A stretch of DNA of 64,000 nt from Phanerodontia chrysosporium (lineage: Eukaryota > Basidiomycota > Agaricomycetes > Polyporales > Phanerochaetaceae), in NCBI GenBank assembly GCA_001910725.1, contig MJGA01000011.1:902364-966363 (forward strand). The letters are read 5' to 3'. Positions 47,901 through 60,119 of this stretch are shown in pieces. The notes under the pieces are model-generated. The model did not search any database. It had not been told where the DNA came from and saw only the letters and a program-made list of their open reading frames with translations. Made by a program: the position numbers and the translations under genes. Position 1 is the stretch's first letter. Every line of letters starts with the position of its first letter.

Positions 47901-50900
47901 TACGCTCGGAGGTTGGGTACGACTTTGAGAAGAGCACGGTTGTAGGTGCCGTAGATCTGCTTCAAGGAGACCTCTCCTGGATAGTCGACCATGACGAGAG
48001 GCGCGTGACGCAAGAACCTGTGGCTCAGCGGCACACGACCGGGATCCGTAGGCGGGTTGCAAGCACCGACGAACTGGATGCGCTCCAGCTTGACCCAGCC
48101 ATATCGGAGGCGCGCCAGTACCCCCCGGACTCGACGAGCTGACGAATGAAGGAGATGACGCGTTGGGTGCCGTATTTGTCAGTAGCGGGAAGGTTGATTT
48201 CGTCGCAGAAGACGACGAGCCAGCGACCAATTTGAGCGGGCGCAAGGATGACACCGTTCGGAGTCTTGCGGTACTCGCAGTACTGCTCGAAAGTCTTGAG
48301 GATGAGCTCTGGCGTAGTGGCACTCGAGAAGTTGAGACCGACGACTTCCATGTCTGGAAGCTTACGGAGAGCACTGAAGAGCGTCATAGTCTTACCCGAA
48401 CCGGGAGGACCACAGAGCATAAGGGGTTTGTGCTCGGACAGCCAAGAATACAGAACTTCTTCGTGGCGAACTGTGTCTATCGTTGGAACGACAACGTCGG
48501 ACGCAGTAACTGCCTGCGGCTCGATTTCGATTTGAGGGACACGAGTTTGCCAAGCGACCCATTCGCCGTTGTTGACCTGCACATCGTAATCCAGCAGGGA
48601 GCCACCTTGGGTAAGCGGAGGGAGGTCGATGCCCGTCTGCTTCTGAAGGAACTCGCCCATCTCAGCACGGAGGTCAAGCTTAGCGTCTCCGCTGAAAGCC
48701 CAGATGATGTTGATGAGCAGCCGCTTGGTGACGTAGTTCTCGACGCGCTCGGCACTGAGAGGGAAATCGGAGTGTTGCAAGTTGTACTCAATGATGTTGC
48801 GCACTGTCTTGTTGACGAGCGAAAACAGGGTATTGAGGGCGCGGGTCTCCGTAAAGTCCATGATGTGTTCGATGCCCTCGGCGTACTTGAGCGCGTTGTG
48901 AACGAGATCGTCTTCCGCGAAAAACGGCTCCAGAATAGCAGCAATCTGCTTCTGAGTAGCCAGGTTTGCGGATTGAGCATCTTCCCCGTCGGTACGACGA
49001 CCAGGGACATCCAAGGCGTCTTCGTCTTCGGCATCGAGCGGAACGGAAGCGAGTGTGTCGAGATAGTTACGGCAGACCATAGAAGGCTCGACGACATCCT
49101 CGCTGAACCAGATCATACCACAGCGACTGACGGTGGCGAGGGTAGCGTACTTGAGATGCTCGACTTCGAACATGATACGAACGTTCGGGGGCAAGTTGAG
49201 ACGTTCTCCATTGGGCAGCGTAAGTAGCTTGTTGTCGTCGAGGACGCTGCGATCGCAATCTAAGAACGCGTAATATAAGAAGGTATCTGGTCACTTACGA
49301 GTTCAAGTTCTCGACCCACTCAGGGTCAACGTCACCATCGAAGATGATCCAGTGTCTCTTGCTGCTCTCTCCACGGACATCATCGACGATCTTACGGAGC
49401 GTATGGGTGAACAGACCGTCGTTCCACTCGCGGGTAGTCGGGTCAAGAGTGCCATACAGTGCATCCTTGTGCATGGCCTTCGGATCGATGACATACGAGA
49501 CGCCTTCGACACCGTCGAGCCTCTCGAGTGCGGCCAGGAGCACCTGCCAAGCATTCGTCTTGCCGCTTCCGGAAGGACCGACCATCATGAGACCGTGCTG
49601 AATCTTCTGAATCTGGTAGAGTTGGAGAATCTTCGAGATCCAGCGTTCGCCCTGTACGAGCCTCTTCTCCACGCAGACCTTGCTGATTTGTTCGCGAAGG
49701 GCATCGAGGTTGACCGGGACATAATCAACGCCGGGGAACACATCCGCAAGCAAGCTCGTAAGCAGCGGCACATCGTCTGCAACAAGTTTGGGAACGATGG
49801 TCTCCGTGACACTCTGGATGAGGATGACTTGCTCGGAAGCGCTGTCGGATAGTCCCTCAGTGACACCCTCTTCTCTGGCGGCCTGTAGGCGTTCACGCTT
49901 CAGGATACCAGCACTTGCCAAGACGGCCTTGAGTGCACGCAGACCGAAGTCGTAGTGAGGCTGAGGGGAGAGTTGCTCGTCGCAAAGATTGAAGAAGGGG
50001 ACGATCTTCGAGGCAAGAGATTCCGCCGTCCGGAAACCTTGAGAGAACAACATGACTTGAGCAATGAGCTCGCGATCCGGACGGGTCATGGCCATTCTAT
50101 GAGTCGTTTAGGAAGTTGAAACTAGTAACGAAGCATGGTACGTACGGCCTGAAGAGCTTCGTCAAGTTGGGCGGTAGCGTTGAACGACCCGCGTAGTTCG
50201 GGTTAGTCGTGATGAAGATACCTTATGGAATAGTTAATGTGAGAACAGGGAGGGCAAAAGAGACAACTGACCCATATTACTATTGATCTTGACGTTCTTG
50301 CCGACAAGCTCGATCTCGGTGTTAGGGTTCTTGACAAGGGCAGCGAGACCTTGCTGAATGCTTTGAACCTGCTGAGAGACGGCAGAGAGGATACGCTCCT
50401 CGAGACGGTTGAACTCGTCGAAGCAGCCCCATGCGCCGACTTGACACAGTCCGACGAAGATACGGCCCATAGCCTGGAAGTCGAACGTTTCGTCACAGCA
50501 GAAGACAAGCACAAACCGACCGAGCTGAACACCGAGTGCTTTAACGGATTCCGTCTTTCCAGTCCCGGCGGGACCGAAGGGAGAGCCACCAAGCTGGTTA
50601 TCAAGGGCTTGAGTGAGTGTCAGATAACACCTGTCCGTGAGTGGCGTCTGGACAAGGCGGTCAGGAACACCGAGGTACTCCCAGCCGTACGGGAAGGTAG
50701 CGTCAGCGACACGGATCGCGAGTCTGTCTAGCGGATTCTCGATGTTGGGATCCAGGTAGAAGCGCATCTGATATAGCCAAGAGAACGCTCGGTTGTCCGT
50801 GACCTTCTGTTGAATCAGGGTACGAATGACATCTCGCTGGTGGACAAGCTCCGTGATGAGGTGTTCGCACTTGCGACGAGTCACAGGCGTCAGCTCTGTG

Positions 50901-53129
50901 AGGACGACATCCGCCAGAAGGTCTAAGCCCTGACGGACAGTATCGAGGGGAGCATCCAGAGGTTCGCCTTTCTGCAGAGCATTCTCGATGGATGCCGTCC
51001 AGGCGACCTGAATCGCGAGAGTCACGAGTTGTGCAGGGAACTTCTCAAGCCATGCGATGAACTGATCCTGGGGAAGCGCGTCTCCAGTACCGTAGAAGGC
51101 CTGGAGTTCGGAAACCGCATCGCAGAGCAGCTGCGCGAGGGAGACACGCATCTCAGCCTCGAGTTTGCTGAGCCAATCGTTGATCTTTGGATAGTCCTTG
51201 AGCAGAATGGGATCCTTGAACATGACCTCTTCACCCTCTCGTGATGCCATGCCGCGTATCATGGTAAGCTCGTCGTCCAGCATGATCGTCGAGATACCCG
51301 CAAACATCTTCTTGAGATGCTTCATGATGCGCAGGATCTCCTTGGAGTTACCGATGATCTCGAGCAAGTCCTCGTCACCGACGAAGTAGAAGCGAGGGAA
51401 GGAAGCACGTTCGCGCTCCAGGTACTCTCCCAAAGCCTTTTGGATCTTGTTGAGCAGATCGGCCAGACGCTCGAGACTCTTCTGGATGCCCGGGATGTTC
51501 ATGACGTCTACGACGAAAGGTGACTTGTACACCTTCTTCATGACCGCCAGGAACTCCGTATTGATGTTGTTGAAGCGGGCGCTCTCCACTGGTAGTAAGT
51601 GCTTGATATCGGCACTGCCGGAGAAGATACCTTCAAGGTATACCCACTGCCGCTGCACGTCTATCCAAACGTCGAAGAGGACGTGGATGCGGTTCAGCTT
51701 CTCCTCCCATGCGCCTGCCTGGCCATTCATTAGACGTGGCATTACGGCAAGCAACCTGACGTTGCACTTACTTCCTCGTCAAATACTGGAGGGGAAAATA
51801 CGTGTTAGGTCTGCGATAGTAGATGTAATAGGAGTGTAGTACCTTTGTAATATGGCGACAGCTTCATTGCCACTAGCGAGTTGAGGTTCTCGCTGCATTT
51901 GTTGAAGAGGTCGTCCCATCCGCGAATAAGACGACATTTGTTCTGATAGTTGACAAGATCCAGGGTATAGTTAGTCCAGGTTTCCTTAACTTGCTTGATA
52001 TATTCCTCGAGAGCCATCTACGTAAAAGCTGTAAGCCCCAGAACACCACGTATGGCATAGACACGCACCTCTCCTTGAGCTTGAATAATGACCTCCTTGA
52101 TGATAGCTTCGTTCTTCTTCAAGTCCATGTCGTACACGTGTCCTAGAGTCATCCTGCACGGAATGAGTCTCGTCCCAGGTGCAAGAGATAAGTATAAGCA
52201 CTAACAGCGTCAAGCTGACCTGGGTGGGACCTTCAGGACCTTGAACAGCTGCTTCCAGTGTCTGTCTTTCAACGCCTCTGACTTGAGGTCAGAGATCAAC
52301 GCGTTCGACTTCAAGAGCCCGCGAAGCACGTCCTGAACATATTCGAAAGCAGCGTATTGGCGCATTCGTGTAGGCATCTCCTTGGTCGACGACAACAACG
52401 CGTCGAGTTGTTGCCGAAGCTTCCGTGGCTGTACTGTAGCCCAAGACATCTCACGCAGCTCAGCGAGCTGGCTCCAAATTCCTGACAGCGCGGTCCATAC
52501 GCTCTTCAAGTCGCGTAGTTCCTCGAAGATGGGCTCTAGTCGAGTGTGACGTATCAGCTCGAGGTCGAGGGCTTCCTTCGCCCTGCATACGAGGTCGTAT
52601 TCTTCTTGTACACGGTTGAGGCGGCCCTCGAAGACATTTATGGTGTTCAATGCGGTGTCTGCACGAATGCTCCCTTGCACTGGCCGGCTCTGCTCCCACT
52701 CGGCAATAATGTCGTTGATCTTGTTCTCTACAATCTTGTCCTCCGCAACAATCTTCAGCTGCAGACCCGCTATCATTGGCTGAGTTAGGCGTCGCGCGCA
52801 TATTTCTGTGACAACTCACCAAGCTGCTCCTGGATGGAGTCGTTCTTCCTCTTCAGGATCTCGTTATATGCGCTCCATTCGCCCTAAGTTGATCGCTGTA
52901 CAGCCAGTCGTCCGGAAACTGATAACGGAAGCGTTCTAGTGTCTTCTCTCCGCTTGCGCAGAGCTCTATCATCGGACCCCATGTCTTGGTCTTCCGCTTC
53001 AGGTCCTGGACGAATGTGATGAATTGGACCGCCGCCGCGGTCGACGAATTGGAGGGTGCCAAGACCTGAGCGGTGGTTTAGAATCGTGCAAAGTGTCGCA
53101 TGAGTGATAGGACATACCTCCATCGACAT
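41979..53129 (-). CDS. dhc2: cytoplasmic dynein heavy chain, motor half (split gene)
   Basis: Encodes the linker, six AAA modules, stalk and microtubule-binding domain of dynein-1, about 3,300-3,400 residues. P-loops: AAA1 GPAGTGKT (50552-50575), AAA2 GPSGSGKT (49557-49580), AAA3 GPPGSGKT (48388-48411) and AAA4 GVSGSGKT, split by an intron near 47367. The stalk lies in the long exon 44121-46544; the product ends VCLTAGG. The first ATG ([12 protein letters not shown]) is in a 12-nt exon; upstream there is no in-frame ATG and SmE starts 185 bp away. The roughly 1,000-residue dimerising tail is therefore not here, matching the two-gene heavy chain described in Agaricomycetes. Four one-base frame breaks occur near 47590, 47760, 48100 and 52885. 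Confidence 0.9.
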
Positions 53130-53313
53130 GGTGGAAGTGAAAAGGCTTGCACGCGTCGCGTCGCTAACGTTGCCAAATGCTGCCGCCTCGGTCGATGCCG
53201 AAGACCTGAACTGAGCGTCTCCCTCACCTGCAGCCAACCACGACTCGCTTTCGCCAACCTCTATCTTCTGTCCACGCTTCCCCTTCCTCGTCGTTTTACA
53301 TACTTCAGCCAAA
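53130..53313. promoter_or_regulatory. shared divergent promoter of dhc2 and SmE
   Basis: Only 184 bp separate the start codons of two divergent genes, so their promoters and leaders must overlap. No TATA box is evident. Confidence 0.6.
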
Positions 53314-53936
53314 ATGTCCGGTCGCCAGCAGCGCGTGATGGTTCAACCCATCGTACGTAACGAGTCCCTACATTCGCAATTCACTGACTGAACAGTACAA
53401 TTCCGCTATAGAATGTCATCTTCAAGAACTTGCAGCAGGTGAGCACGAGACAGTCTTCCGAGATCGATCCCATCCACTGACGTGACCTTCTGGCATTAGA
53501 GGACAAAAGTGGTGATTTGGCTGTACGACAACATCGAGATGCGCATTGAAGGACGAATCATTGTGCGTGTCTTGTATCCATTCGAACCCACTTGGCGTTG
53601 AGTCCCATGTCCATCGAAAGGTGTCGTGGTTCCGGCTGCATCACGCTTCTATTCTTTGCTTGCCCCGTGGATAACCTCCGCACCCGTTTGACTTCACTTT
53701 GCTTGCCCCAGTCACTCCCTTCGACGCGTTTGCTGACAATTGGTACTCCTAGGGATTCGACGAGTTCATGAACGTTGTTATGGACGAGGCTGCTGAGGTG
53801 TATGTCAAGGACGCGAAGCCGCGGAGGGAACTCGGTGCGTTATGATACTTATCTCTAGCATGCCTGGACTGACGGAGCTGCAGGTCGTATACTACTCAAG
53901 GGCGACAACATCACATTGATCCAGCAAGTTGTATAA
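53314..53936 (+). CDS. SME1: small nuclear ribonucleoprotein SmE
   Basis: A core spliceosomal Sm-ring subunit. Five short exons encode about 86 residues: MSGRQQRVMVQPI, NVIFKNLQQ, RTKVVIWLYDNIEMRIEGRI, GFDEFMNVVMDEAAEVYV and RILLKGDNITLIQQV. The Sm1 (IEGRIIGFDEFMNVV) and Sm2 (LLKGDNITLI) motifs are complete. Length and sequence fit the family closely. It is divergent from dhc2. Confidence 0.97.
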
Positions 53937-54062
53937 CATGTTCAAGGACTGCCCAGTGTAAAACACGCAATCCAGCGCCCTCTCCTGTATCTTGCTATCC
54001 ATTTTATATCCTGACATGGCCAGATAATGTACACGATCCGGATGTAAGCTATATGCAACAGA

Positions 54063-55280
54063 CTAGAGGTTGTATATGGGCAAGAGCTTGGTTATGCTTA
54101 GAGACTGACGACACAGCGGGCATTCCGCCTGACCGCTTCTCATCAGCTTGTGTTGGGTGACGATTACCAACAGACAACACACCTTCTCCCTGCCCCACCC
54201 CACGATGCAAGGCCAACAAAAAAGATGACCGCATTCCGTTGCGCAACTTGCGGTCCGTTCTTCTAGACAAAGAGTGCAATTCCGTCCTGCTCGTAGTGCC
54301 GGGGATATACTTGCGACGTCTAGCACCGTCCTCTCATCTTCTTCCGCCGGTGTCACCGGTTGTTCATCAGGATCGTACGGCCCTAGCATAGTAGACACAG
54401 GTGTTTCGTCGACGTAAGTCTCCTGTGAATCGTCCGCTTGACGTTTCCCCTTGACCAATTTCACGTCCTCTTCTGTTCGAAGAGAACGGAGGACAGTTAT
54501 CAGGCGGTATAACAGCCGAATGCCTAGCAGAATTCCGAGCAACGCGTACGACGGAGGTCTTGCGTTGGGATTCGGTGGAGAGCCGGAGACCTGCGTATCA
54601 CATGAGACCAATCGAGGGCATGCCCAACTTCAACTCACATATCGTGTGAGCAGGAGTCTCCTGGTCAGATGATAGTAGGCTCCTCTCAAGTAGAATATTG
54701 CGAGATTGATTTCTGAACAGACTTCGAGCACTTCAGGTATCCTTCGCAGGGCAGAGCTGAGCTTAGAGCCCTGTGGAAGCATGGTGCCCCACTTCGCTGC
54801 GAGGTAACTAGGCAGTGTCGGAAGTAGGATCAAGGCCAGACGGAGATTACGGGATGGAGGGGCATCGGACTGGACTGAATGTTGCCATATACCCGTGTAC
54901 TCTTCTCCCAGTGTCTGCGTAGCTGAAGTGGGTTCAAGCAAGTGTCCGGAAGATAGTTCCGCATGACGCACCTTGGCCAATAGTCAACCCGTAATACAGC
55001 AGCTTCACAGAAAGACCAATCTCCTTGTCCCATCGCGACAGCCATCGCGTACCTACGTATGCTCAGAGTAGAGTCGAGGCGCAGGGAACAGGACAGGCTC
55101 ACCGAACCAAGCTCTCAGTACACCCTCGGTCTGCTCGCGAAGGGATGAGAGATGGAATATGTCCCGCTGGTTCGAACGTACTGTACAAAACTGTTATAGC
55201 ACACTGTGAAAGCACAGAGTTCTGAGCAGCGACACACTGATCTGTGCTTGCTGGGCATACGGAAACGAAGGCAGCGACAT
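54063..55280 (-). CDS. PEX10: peroxisome biogenesis RING protein Pex10
   Basis: A RING E3 ligase of the peroxisomal import machinery, acting with Pex2 and Pex12 on the receptor Pex5. It starts [14 protein letters not shown] at 55280 and continues [32 protein letters not shown], then helical segments of the Pex2/Pex12 domain ([48 protein letters not shown]). The C-terminal RING has [20 protein letters not shown] and, after an intron, CPLCRQSL, and ends LLPIYNL. All C3HC4 ligands are present. Confidence 0.93.
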
Positions 55281-55412
55281 GGTGGCGGCCGGCGAAGCAG
55301 CGTTCCGAGGCAGGCGCTCATCTCGTCCTTGACCTTCACCGGTTCACATCCGTCCACCTCCCTCGCATCTTCACGCCCATCCGCCTTCACGTTTCGTGAC
55401 TTCCTTGAAACC

Positions 55413-55983
55413 ATGCCGCCCATGCCGCAAGGAGCTCAGCCTCAGGCCCCCACTGTCTGGCAGAAGAGTGAGTCCCAACTTCTTCCGGAGGTCGAGCAGA
55501 AGATGAACCCTTTCGCGCAGTGAAGTAAGTTTGTTGTGTGATATATAGGGTGCTGTCTCCGATTTACGCGGTTCAGGATGGGTGCCATGATGGGCACAGG
55601 TGTTGGTTTGACGATTGGTTTCATCTTTGGCTCCTACAGCATCTTGCGGTGCGTGCCCTACCTTCGCGAGATCCGCGTCGCGCTCATATTCCAACGCAGA
55701 GGAGGTGCAGGGCCTCGGGGCGTCCTCTCGACCCTCTCCCAGTACATGTTGAGCAGTGCCGCCACGTTCGGCTTCTTCCTGTCCATCGGCTCTGTGAGTG
55801 CTGTTCCGTTCGTCCAGACTTTTGGCCTAGTCCTGATTTCCCCAGGTCATCCGCAATGATAGCCCTGCACAATGGGAAGCTGCTCGTTTGCAGATGCTGC
55901 CTCCACTGATGCATTCGCGCAACCAAGGTCTCGCCATCATGAAGGCACGTTGGGAGCAAGAGAAGGCGAAACAAAGCTCGTAA
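55413..55983 (+). CDS. MGR2: Mgr2/Romo1-type TIM23 translocase subunit
   Basis: A small mitochondrial inner-membrane protein that in yeast couples and gates lateral release at the TIM23 translocase. Exons 55413-55467, 55549-55648, 55700-55793 and 55846-55983 give 128 residues. It starts MPPMPQGAQPQAPTVWQK; the conserved two-helix hairpin is FRMGAMMGTGVGLTIGFIFG and SQYMLSSAATFGFFLSIGS with GPRG between. The start of exon 2 was chosen so that the conserved WxxFxMG-like stretch stays in frame. Confidence 0.9.
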
Positions 55984-56336
55984 TGGACCCGAAATGGTCG
56001 CGCAAATGCTGGAACAATTCGTCCTATCCGCCACAAAATTCGCGTTAGTCCGCCATACCTCACAATACGCACTTCTCTTCTTCTAGTTACGATGACGCAC
56101 CATGTACCTCAGTGCTTCGTCGTGTGTAATAACACATGGTACACGCTTACACTTCGCACTTCATAAGGGATTGGGCAGGCAGAAAGGCAATCTCCACCGC
56201 GAGAACGATATTCTGTCAAGTAATCTATTCTAGCACGACGGTCCATCGCCGCGAAGTTGTTATTAACCACGAATAGTATCGCCGAGATTACTACAGTAAG
56301 AAGTGAACGAGACAAGTTCATTCGAGACGCTCTGAC

Positions 56337-58658
56337 TCAACGTGCTGCAGACTGAGAAGGTTGATACCCTGCGTAATAACCAGAATACGTACTCGTTGCA
56401 GAAGCCGGCTGAGGTGTCCCGGCTGCGCTCGCTGCGGCGCGTAGATGTGCTGGCAAAGGTGCGACGTAGGCCGTTCCAGATCCAGTCGACCACCCTCCTG
56501 CTTGGTATGGCTTGCCTCCTGAGGCGATTACTGTGTTCGCAACGGCACGCTGAGGCTGAGGTTGCTGCGTGTTTGCGAAAAAGCCTGCGTAAGATGGCGC
56601 CGCACCTGCAGTCGGTGTAGCGGGCGTCGCTTGTCCCGAATGCGTTGCACTAGCTTGGGGAGGCTGGTAGTTGTACCAAGAGGAGTATGGGTATGCTTGT
56701 GTGCCAGTGGCCGGATATTGCTGGTTGGGGTAGTGAGCTGTCGAGACAGGAGTGCCGCCTTGGTAGTTGGGGTAGTAATTGGCTTGCCCTGTCTGGTAAG
56801 TCCCATAGGCTCCGCGATACTGCGAGCCGGCAGCTGTGTAAGCTTGATAAGGATAATTGTACGGCGCAGCAGCACTTTTCTGGGTGGCTGGGGTGGCTGG
56901 TGCAGGTGCCGGAGGGGCAGGTGCTACTGTAGGAGCAGTCGCTCCAGAACGAACGCGCAAGGTGGTGTCGTCTCGGAGAGCAGTTGTACGACCCTCCGGC
57001 AGGGTGCCAAACCAGCCTCGTGACGTCCCTACCGGCAGAGTGCGATGCAATTTCCGTAACGCAGAGACAGAGGGGACGAGTGGGGCTTGCGCAGTGTCGG
57101 AAGACGTTCGCGGCCGGAGGGATGCAAGCAACGCCAGGGAGTCCAGAATGCCCTGAGCTACAAAGCAGTGAGCTTTTGTTAGAGAAAGCTAGGTGACAGA
57201 CGCACCGGTATCCCATTCCTCTGAGCCAACCTCGACAGGTTTTGACCCGCCCACCTTCAACAAGCGTTCTGCTTGCAGCTGTTCTAGCCTGACAAGGGCC
57301 CGAGCACTACGTTGGAGCAGCTCATCCACGGCTTTCTCAAGTTCAAGAGAGCCTAGTGCAGTTTTAATTGACGCCACCTCTTCGGGTGAAAGTAGGCCTT
57401 CCAGCGACGACTGGAGTTCCGCTGCCTTGTCCTCCGTAGGGATTGGCACCTCGACAACCTCATCAGCGTCGTCCATCGTGACGTCCTCTTGCCGTTCTGG
57501 CCGTTTCTGTTGCAAGCGAATATAATCCCTGTACATTCTGTCTCGTTGACGGTAATAGACGACCTCACTGAGGGTTGTTTGTCCAACCTCAACTCCTTCA
57601 CCATCGAATGTCGGGGCAAAACTTGTGTTCGGTCCGTAATCAAGGAACCTTCCGCAGGACAATCGTCTTGGGCCTGGCACACCGCCCACTATTGGTGGCC
57701 GTTTCTTGACGTAACTGCCTAGTGTCGGCTGGTAGTCTTCCGCCACAGGCGCTGACGGGAAGATGGAGACCAGTTCGGCATAGCCAGTACCCAGACTCTT
57801 GATGTCTTTTTCATCAAGACAAAGCGACGGGTACGACGAATTCGCGGAAGACCACCAGTCACCAGTAGGCAGTCGCTGAACAAGCGCGTACTTCCGGCGA
57901 CTCTGCGGCTTCGATTCTTCGTCCGCGCCGCCTTCTTTCTCGGAGTGGCTAGCAAGGAGACTCTCGACGTTGAGGGGAATAGGAGCGGTATGATGAGAGG
58001 CCTCATTCAAGAGTGACAGAGCGAGGTGACAAAACTTGAGCTGCTCAGCAGCGGGTGCGGAAGGGCGCGATCGAGGATGTGAGGAGATAGGGAAAAGGTG
58101 GTGAACTGCGGTCTGCCAGACGAGACTCAGAGTGAGTGCGGGCCGTATGAGATATCCAACTCACACGTAAGATCTTCAGTGGGAACTTGCTCGGTGACTT
58201 GAGCAGTGCTCGGAAAGAATATGACTGGGTACCCGTTGAAGGGCCTGCATCTGAGTCCGAGCTATGCTCGTTGGGCAATGGGAATATGCGGTCCAACAAT
58301 CCTTGCGTGTCGACACTGCGGAGGAAACAATTTGAGTGATTAGAAGTCTACAGAGTGGAAGGACGCACGTCTCAAGAACTTCCAGGATCTTCTCCGCGTC
58401 TTCATCTCGTATGGGGACATCTCCACTACTGGGCAGCTCAGAGCCCGTCGTCTCCTCCACGGGTAGTTCCTGGCCATCTTGGGTATCCTCCTCCTTGATA
58501 TCCCCGTCCGTCCGAACAACCTTGGCAGCAGGTAGCTCGGACTCATTTGCGGCGGAGGAACGTTTCCTCTTCTTGTTCGCGGGCTTGCGCGCAGGCTGGG
58601 GAGTCTCAGCTGGCTTCTCCTTTTCCTGGTTTGCAGTGGAGCGAGTTGCGCGAGCCAT
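56337..58658 (-). CDS. nuclear protein with Tyr/Gln-rich low-complexity tail
   Basis: ATG at 58658. The N-terminus is basic with a likely nuclear signal (KPANKKRKRSS), then acidic. A conserved-looking middle contains KYALVQRLPTGDWWSSA, LGTGYAELVSIFPSAP, LGSYVKKRPPIVGG, CGRFLDYGPNTSFAPTF, VVYYRQRDRMYRDYIRLQQ and a helical segment (LQSSLEGLLSPEEVASI, AVDELLQRSARALVRLE). About 200 C-terminal residues are rich in Tyr, Gln, Gly, Pro and Ala (YPYQAYTAAGSQYRG), a prion-like composition. It looks like a subunit of a chromatin or transcription complex, but I cannot place it firmly in a named family. Confidence 0.7.
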
Positions 58659-58999
58659 GGCTCTATCTTCGCGCTGGACGTCGAGTGTTTTGTGTAGTGT
58701 CTACACGCTGAACGCGTCTTTGGCGGCAAATGTAAGTGGTCAACGCGTTCGCGACTGAAATTACTTGAAAAATCCGAGCCGTGGAGGGAGCGTGAGGGAA
58801 AGGTTGGGCGTTCCTTTCAGTCTTACCAACAGCTTATTATTTCAGACTCCGATTGTTACAACTCAAAGGGGTACTTCAGTACTTTGTTACTAGCTCTCTA
58901 GCGCGCGCTGGCCTGGGTTTCATTCCGTCACTTGTCTACGTTAGACCGCGAGTGTTACCGGACGGACGCTCTGCGCTGGGTCTCTTCGCTCCGTTCATC

Positions 59000-59493
59000 A
59001 TGCCTCCGCCCACTACATTGCGGCCCCTGCTGCGAGCGAAGCTCTCGTCTCGGCCGGCCAACGGGCACGTATCTTCATTCCGCAGATACGCAAGCTCGTA
59101 TTCGAATACTGCGACAAGTGGCCATCGTCCGCTAACACTCGGACGTACATCCGGAATCACCTGGAGGACCTCGCGCGCACAAACCCTCACGTCGAATTTG
59201 TCGTCAAGCAGAGGACCTACAAGGAACCAATCATTCGAGGCTTTTACCGTAAGCTATCACGTCCTGCTTGTGACTGCTTTCGGAGCTGACAATTGCTCAC
59301 AGTGAACGACCGCGAGAAGGTCGTTCCCTTGAACGGCTTCGAGGTCACTGGTGTGGCACAAAAAGTCCAACTACTACTCGACAGCTCGGGTGCGAAGATT
59401 AAACCTCTCAAGAGGAGAACTATCGAGAGTACCACCGAGTCCGCAAGGGGCATCTGGTCCGGTCTTCACGTGGAGGAGCCATTCAAAATCTGA
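59000..59493 (+). CDS. mL43: mitochondrial ribosomal protein mL43 (frame break)
   Basis: Large-subunit mitoribosomal protein (Mrpl51 in yeast). It starts MPPPTTLRPLLRAKLSSRP; the conserved body reads IPQIRKLVFEYCDKWPSSAN, TYIRNHLEDLARTNPHVEFV, EPIIRGFY, then after an intron (59249-59302) NDREKVVPLNGFEVTGVAQK and SSGAKIKPLKRR, ending EEPFKI. The frame shifts near 59066, where AACGGGCAC would need one more G to read A-N-G-A-R-I-F-I-P-Q. In an essential conserved gene this is most simply a homopolymer error. Confidence 0.88.
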
Positions 59494-60119
59494 GCTTATC
59501 CTCGCGAGAGTTGTTGTCGATGGTGCTTTCATGTGCTGGACGTTCTGTAATATACTTGTGGTACGTATAACTTGACTATAGCCGCGTATCCGCGTCTCAC
59601 GATGCACCCGCTCGCGTATTGCAGGCATAATATTCTTGTTAGACTGCATGTCCTTGGTCTGCTATCAAGCACATACCTTGCCAACCGATGCACTTCCCTT
59701 ATTCTCTCGAACGGCCTTAACGTAAGATCTTTCCAAACGGAACAAGAGCAACAAGACGGTGTTTAGTCGGTGCGCGGCTGCTATTGGCTCCCAGAGGTCT
59801 TGCATTCCAGCGCTACACTAACCGACTGCCTCGTGTTGGCCTGATACACGCGTTCTACACGCTTTGTTAAAATGACAGCTCATTACACCCATGCACTCAC
59901 CTTTTTCCCCTTCCCTCAGCTCGACGCCTGCAACGTGCAACTCGCGCGCTCAACATCAACCTTAGACAATCGACAATCGAGGTTCCTTCCTCCGGTCGTC
60001 CATCCTTCTGAGCCCTACGTCCTCTCAGCTCAAGCCAGTATCCCAGTCCAAGCGCTCCCCATCGGGTGATGCAGGGAACAAGTAGCTGCTATTCGCCAGT
60101 TCGTACGGGCGATAGAGTA
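59494..60119. other. no gene recognised
   Basis: A 65-codon frame at 59872-60069 is open but has no other support; it may be part of the leader of the next gene. Confidence 0.4.

Noticed and set aside
55578..55983. start of MGR2 at the internal ATG 55578
   Set aside because: It would drop the conserved N-terminal segment; the upstream exon splices in frame with good signals.
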